DNA of 64,000 bases from Benincasa hispida (taxonomy: Eukaryota > Streptophyta > Magnoliopsida > Cucurbitales > Cucurbitaceae), in NCBI RefSeq assembly GCF_009727055.1, contig NC_052359.1, positions 20,674,157 to 20,738,156 of the forward strand, given 5' to 3'. The position numbers were made by a program, and so were the translations under genes. Of this stretch, positions 59,144 through 64,000 are shown piece after piece; positions within the stretch are counted from its first letter, which is position 1, and each line of letters opens with the position of its first letter. The notes beneath the pieces were generated by a model that saw nothing but the letters and a program-made list of their open reading frames with translations, did not search any database and was not told where the DNA came from.

Positions 59144-59832
59144 TCGATTATGAGGAGCATTTCTCATCTGTTGCCATGTTGAAGTCTATCAAAATCCTCT
59201 TATCCATTACCTCATACTATGACTATAAGATTTGACAAATAGACGTTAGGACTACCTTTCTAAATGGCAATCTTGAGGAGACTATTTATATGGAGCATCC
59301 CAAAAGATTCATAACCCAAGGTCAAGAGCAAAATGTTTGCAAGCTTAATTAGTCCATTTATGGACTGAAGCAAGCTTCTCGATCTTGGAATAGAAGGTTT
59401 GATATTACAATCAAATCTTATGGCTTTGATCAAAATGTTGATGAACCTGTGTATATAAGATGATTATCAATGCTTTCCTAGTGTTATATGTAGACAATAT
59501 CCTACTCGTTGGGAATGATGTAGGTCTACTGACTGAAGTTAAGAACTGGCTAGTGATCCAATTTCAAATCAAAGATTTAGAAGAGACTCAGTTTGTTCTA
59601 GGAATTCGGATCTTTAGAGATCGAAAGAACAAAACGCTAGCTCTATCTCAAGTATCATACCTTGACAAGATGCTTGTTAAGTATTCGATGTAGAACTCCA
59701 AGAAAGGCTTACTACCTTTCAGGCATGGAGTAATATTGTCTAAGGAATAGTGTCCTAAGACACCTCAAGAGATGGATTCCCTATGCATCGACTATTGGCA
59801 GCCTAATGTATGCGATGTTATGTACTTGACCT
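59137..59832 (+). pseudogene. Copia reverse transcriptase fragment (unit 2)
   Basis: Duplicate of 57681-58400: LYVDNILLVGNDVGLLTEVKNWL...TLALSQVSYLDKMLVKYSM (59460-59693), followed by a stop where unit 1 reads Gln, then the same LTR junction at 59833. Confidence 0.85.
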
Positions 59833-61107
59833 TGACGGAACTCTTTAGGGAGAGAACCTTGAGCGGAAGCGGATCGATCAAATTCCATTTTTCATTGAAT
59901 ACAAATTTTACAGTAAACATGAAACAAGATATGCATTTAATTATAAATTACAACATGCTAAAGAAATGGGTTTTAGAAACTTCACCTTTGAATACCTTTC
60001 TTCACGTTTTCCTTCAAACAATTCACGAACTCCTTGAAGACTTTCTTCAAGAATAACCTCAAACAAGAACGAACACTACCATGAATATTTTCTCGGTATT
60101 CTCAGGGTAAGAACCCAGAAGTGGTGGGCTCTGGCTATTTTGGTTTTGAGGAAAAACTTAATGGAGAGAAGGAAAAATTGAGAACTCTCTCAAAAAACTT
60201 AAAACACGCAGAACTTTTCTGTCGTTTCTCACTTTCTCCAAATCGTTTAACTTAGCCAAGAAGAAGAAAACAGATTTCTTTTTTATATGCCAAATATAAC
60301 CACCACCCACTTGCGTGGGTGGAGAGAAAAGAAGGGGAAAGGGGTTGTAACTTCCTCCCTTATTATTAAAATAATAATAATTTAAATATAAATATGATAA
60401 CTAACTTATCATATTTTATATATATATATGTTATATTAATATAACATATAACCTATAGTTTTAATATTATATCACATACAATATAAGCTATAGTTTCTTT
60501 TCTCTTTTATATGACATTTAATATAAATCTTATTTATATTAAATTTAACAACTACGAATCCAATTCATTGGAACTATATTTGAATCTCATTCAAATATTT
60601 ATTTCCTCTCATTAACCTATAATGTATCAAATACATTATGACAATTATATCACATATATCATATATAATTAAATCTTTCTATTAATTTGAACAATTCAAA
60701 TTAACCCAAAAACTGGTTCTCAATTAATCCTATTGAGTTACCAAGGGAACCTCATGGACCTGTAGCTTGAAGCTCCAATAGAACATGAATAATTAATTAA
60801 ACTCTTTAATTATATTATTTTAATTAATTATTCACCATTTGTTAACTATCGGGCACTCCACTAAAGACAATTGCACTCTTCACACTACAAATATATTTCT
60901 GTGTCCATTTGATATAACCAATCAACAATACGATAACTCTTCACAAATTGCTCGTAAATACAACTAGGCTAAATTACCGTTTTGCCCTTGTAATTACATC
61001 TAACTCCTTAAATACCATTGATCCCTCTAATGAACAATAGATCATAGTCCAATTATGACTAAACCGCTCTCAGGCCAGAAGAGGATGTGGCGCCACATTG
61101 TTCAAGA
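59833..61107 (-). mobile_element. Family S LTR in unit 2 (truncated)
   Basis: Same junction as in unit 1 (GACCT then TGACGGAACTC), but extending further into the LTR: the AACCCAAAAACTGGTTCTC, GGACCTGTAGCTTGAAGCTCC, TATATTTCTGTGTCCATTTGAT and AATGAACAATAGATCATAGTCC landmarks match 30420-30760 of the solo LTR. It breaks off at CATTGTTCAAGAC near 61107, so the 5' third of the LTR is missing. Confidence 0.82.
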
Positions 61108-61594
61108 CTCTTAAATTTTTAGAAGTGTATGAGGGTTTAAATTGATACACCCATGAAACTTCAAGATTTAAATTGATACAGTTATAAAAGTTCACGGTTT
61201 AAATTAATACAATTATTAGTTTGGAGTTTAAATTGATACATTTATGAAAGTTTAGGGTTTAAATTGATACAATTACTAGGGTTTAAGGTGATACAACCTC
61301 CAAAAGTTTAAGGATGTAAATTGATTTTTTTCTAAAAAGTAATAAAAATAAATTATAGAAAGAAAACAAAAGTATTCAAAATTAAAATAGAACGGCGCTG
61401 ATCTAGTTCTTTCGATTTTTTTTTTAAAATAATGTTATTTTAATAACTATTGACAAAAATAAGTTTGGGTTGAAAGTATTGACAAAAATGGAGTGGTGAA
61501 ATCGTGGACCCAATACACGATTAATGAGTAAGCACCTAAATCGTGGACGGGGTCCACAACTTCCTTCATATCACTGAATTCGGTACACCTGGCA
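61108..61594 (+). repeat. AGGGTTTAAATTGATACA tandem repeats and spacer
   Basis: Five to six degenerate units of about 35-45 bp with the core GTTTAAATTGATACA(A/T)TTAT lie at 61130-61325. The rest (61326-61594) is AT-rich with no gene; TCGTGGAC occurs twice with inverse context near 61502 and 61542. Confidence 0.7.
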
Positions 61595-62845
61595 TGTTGG
61601 TCTTTTGGTCGTTAATCTCAAATCAAATAATTTTAATTAATTAACTAATTAATATTTTGATGATAACAAATATGCTTTTATTTTTTGATAATTTGAGTAT
61701 TTTTAAGTATACATTACATAGAGCTCGAAACAACGCTTCCAACGCAATTTGAATCACCTAAATCGGATATCAAACGAAGAAGATACGACTAAAACAAGCT
61801 TAACGAAAAAATCTCAAGCTATGTGACAGAATTTTTGTCATCAAAGTAAATCAACTGAAATGTGCCACTTGAACTAACGGAGAAGTGATAAATGGTGAGC
61901 TTTTGATTTTTGGATTGATTTTTTTTAAAAAAATGAATTTAATATTATTTTATATTTGTGTTTAACGACTAGTTTTGGGTACATGGTAGACATTTTTTTT
62001 AATGTTTTTAAAAGATATATATTATTATATTATTACTTTTGTTTGTGTTTAACTACTAGTTAAATTTAAAATCTCCATCATTGATTTTTCTTTTCGATAA
62101 TCTAATAGCTCAAATTAAATGTGGTTTTCAACAATTCTCTCTCTATTTAAACTCATCTTCTTCTCCAAAATTTTAACAACAATTTTCCTTATTTTCAATC
62201 TTCAAAAAATACAAAGTCTCCATCGTTGCTCTCTCCAAGTTTCAATTTTATTCTTTTCATCTTCTTCTTGAAAGAGATATTTTATGTTGCGAGGATTGAT
62301 TCATTGAGTGTTAAGTTTGTAAATCCACTATTTTAGAGAGTTTGTCGAGTGTGCTATTTATTTTTTCAAACTATTATAAGAGTTTCTCTTGATCTCGAAA
62401 AAGAAGTTGTTGTAACGGTTTGATCCTCAACTATGGAAAGGATTGGGTTTGTTCTTGTGCCTGAAGAAGGAACGATGGTTCGACTCTAATCCATGGAAAG
62501 AGTCAAAGACTTCTAGTGAAGTATCCAAGAAGAGCCTGAGAAGTGGAGTAGGCCGGTTGTGTCGAACCACTATAAAATTTTTGGTGTCAATTTCTTTATC
62601 CCTCTCCTATTAATTTTACAGTTAATTTATTAATATATTTCATTGCATAGAATTAATTACTATAGTTTCTTCTTGAATTTGTATATCCCAGTTTATTGAT
62701 ATTTTTTAATTGAATGTATTTGCATAAAATCTTGTTTAAATTACTAATCTACGAAAGCTTATTAATTTGTTTAATTGGACCCACATTAGTAAAAAGTTTT
62801 TCACTAGTTTAAATAAACCCTATTCACACACCTCTAGGGTTGCCA
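61595..62845 (+). mobile_element. Putative LTR of a SIRE/Maximus-like copia element
   Basis: Begins TGTTGGTC, has TTTTGATGATAACAAAT near its start, CT-rich and Ser-codon-free leader text, an AGTGGAGTAGGCCGGTTGTGTCGAACCACTATAAA block (62536-62570) and ends CACCTCTAGGGTTGCCA. This layout recalls R/U5 of SIRE-type LTRs. The 5-bp flanks (TGGCA left, TTGAA right) do not match, and no internal domain is present, so both boundaries and family are tentative. Confidence 0.45.
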
Positions 62846-62846
62846 T

Positions 62847-63677
62847 TGAAGGAACTCTAAATAGAGCACCAGTGAACAGAAGCGAATCGTTCCAAATCCA
62901 TTGAGAAAGAACACAACAATTATAGTCTAAACGGAAATGATTATGCATATTCTATAAAATACAACATGCTTCTTTAGGGAACAAATAAGGGATAGAGTAT
63001 GCAAATCTTTAAAGAACCTTTCTTCAAGTATCTCTCAATCGTTCAGCAACTGGTTCAACAGCACGAACTCGAACGCAATGATTAGAACTCGATCTCAACG
63101 AACGACTGGATGAACCTCGATCACAATCAAGTTCAACTCGATCTTTGAACCTCAAACGGAACTAGAATACCACCACAAAAGTTACCTTAGTATTCTCGGT
63201 GTAAGAATCCAGGAGTTGTGGGCTCTGTATGAATTTGGATTGAGGAATGAATGAGGTAGATGATCAAGTAAGTGTGAGATGGATGAAGTCTATCGTATAG
63301 ACTACATACTCAACCATTTAGAAAGAAGAAGCCTATCATATAGACTTTACTACTCGATCGTGTAGTATCGAGTAACTATCATATAGTAAACTCAATACTT
63401 GATCGTTTAGGCTGTGAGATAATATCGTTTAGTAAAATGCTTTTACTCAATAGTTAATTCTTTTGTCAAACGACACAAAATGAATCATCTGATTTTGGAA
63501 AAACATTTTTCTTTTATCTCACAATTACCATAAAACTTCCAATAACCTTCCACTCAATTCGATTATTAAAGAAAAAAATTAATTAATTATCATATAATTA
63601 ATATGTTATAAATAAATATAATAACCAACTTATCATATTATATTTATAACCTATAGTTTTAATATTTCATCATATAG
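62847..63677 (-). mobile_element. Family S LTR 3' part, minus orientation
   Basis: Plus-strand start TGAAGGAACTC after GCCAT equals the LTR 3' end (compare 29390). It contains the GTATTCTCGGTGTAAGAATCC block (63200-63230) and the GATCGTTTAG-type motif cluster (63290-63430), then AT-rich middle. It breaks off where plus-orientation LTR sequence begins. Confidence 0.78.
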
Positions 63678-64000
63678 GACTTTATTTAAGCATTACAATT
63701 CCAATAAACTGATCAGTGGTTATTCATGTAACTTAAGCATGTATGTGGAGACATACAATGGGATCATGCCTTAAGTAATAACCTGAATGGTTTTTAGTAG
63801 ATGGATAAAAGAGGGTACCTTATTGGATGACATTACGGATATGGCTCGCTTTGTAGATGTTACAATTATTGTAAACTGTTAAAAAATGGTTTGATCCTGG
63901 CCATTCATGTGGAGACATGCGAGCGGTGGTATCCTATATCATTGAGAATTAATATAAACCATAAAATAGAAAAAAAAAAAACTATTGTTTATATGTTTCA
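63678..64000 (+). mobile_element. Family S LTR 5' part, plus orientation, internally deleted
   Basis: AACTTAAGCATGTATGTGGAGACATAC, AAGTAATAACCTGAATGG, CATTACGGATATGGCTCGCTTTGTAG and CATTCATGTGGAGACATGCGAG follow the order at 4325-4530. After 63945 it jumps to text matching about 5375-5400 (ACTATGGTTTATATGTTTCA), so roughly 0.85 kb is missing. The window ends inside it. Confidence 0.78.

Larger units (their letters stand above)
57681..60550 (+). repeat. Tandem duplication of copia + LTR, period about 1.43-1.46 kb
   Basis: Unit 1 (57681-59111) and unit 2 (59137-60550) share everything from GAGGGAGTCGA(C/T)TATGAGGAG to AAATTTAACA, including the copia/LTR junction. Offsets are 1456 at the start and 1432 at the LTR edge, so unit 2 has net deletions of about 24 bp within copia. 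Differences are scattered substitutions, so the duplication is not fresh. Between the units lie about 25 bases containing a perfect hairpin. Confidence 0.88.

Noticed and set aside
58340..60056. Two 94-codon frames starting MDSLCI(N/D)YWQPNVCDVM
   Set aside because: They begin in a wrong frame of copia reverse transcriptase and run into the LTR; the duplication makes them look conserved.

Overview
The window is AT-rich plant nuclear DNA, almost entirely nested and decayed transposable elements, with one convincing host gene. The LINE, copia and short interspersed repeats look to me like families common in cucurbits (melon, cucumber and relatives). That is recall, not a search result, so Cucurbitaceae is my best guess and 'eudicot nuclear genome' is the safe statement.

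Layout. 1-6543: a broken Ty1/copia element interrupted twice by one long-LTR family (truncated LTR 1-388; solo LTR 4202-6370 with 5-bp target duplication ATTTT). 6544-7930: short tandem repeats and a possible CACTA end. 7931-16512: a MULE with terminal inverted repeats, carrying a decayed mutator transposase and a decayed plant mobile domain (PMD) gene, both on the minus strand. The PMD gene is split by an organelle-like insert. 17117-28608: an En/Spm (CACTA) element with subterminal CCGTCGGG-type repeats, TNP2 and Transposase_24-type pseudogenes, and a solo LTR (24200-26039, ATATA duplication) in an intron. 28742-32046: a LINE split by a solo LTR (29390-31515, TTTTG duplication) and ending at a 100-N gap.

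32147-44876 is probably not a faithful representation of the chromosome. It holds an approximately 4.3-kb palindrome whose centre (36483-36508) resembles the PacBio SMRTbell hairpin adapter, followed by an error-rich duplicate of the sequence that starts at 44877. I read it as an unpolished long-read gap patch with a missed adapter. The real content beneath is a DUF1985-type gene relic, an array of self-complementary 'tctatct' repeats and one more LTR end.

50767-51981 (minus) encodes an intact 404-residue seven-helix membrane protein with a long, probably spliced 5' leader reaching to about 53.9 kb. 54331-54780 is a LINE 3' end. 56386-61107 holds two copia fragments. The second was hit by the same LTR family, and copia plus LTR were then tandemly duplicated (period about 1.43-1.46 kb) with a perfect 10-bp hairpin at the junction. 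61595-64000 holds another LTR and two opposed pieces of the long-LTR family.

No CRISPR, rRNA or tRNA gene was recognised. The TE genes are all interrupted by stops, frameshifts or insertions, so apart from the membrane protein I expect no functional product from this window.
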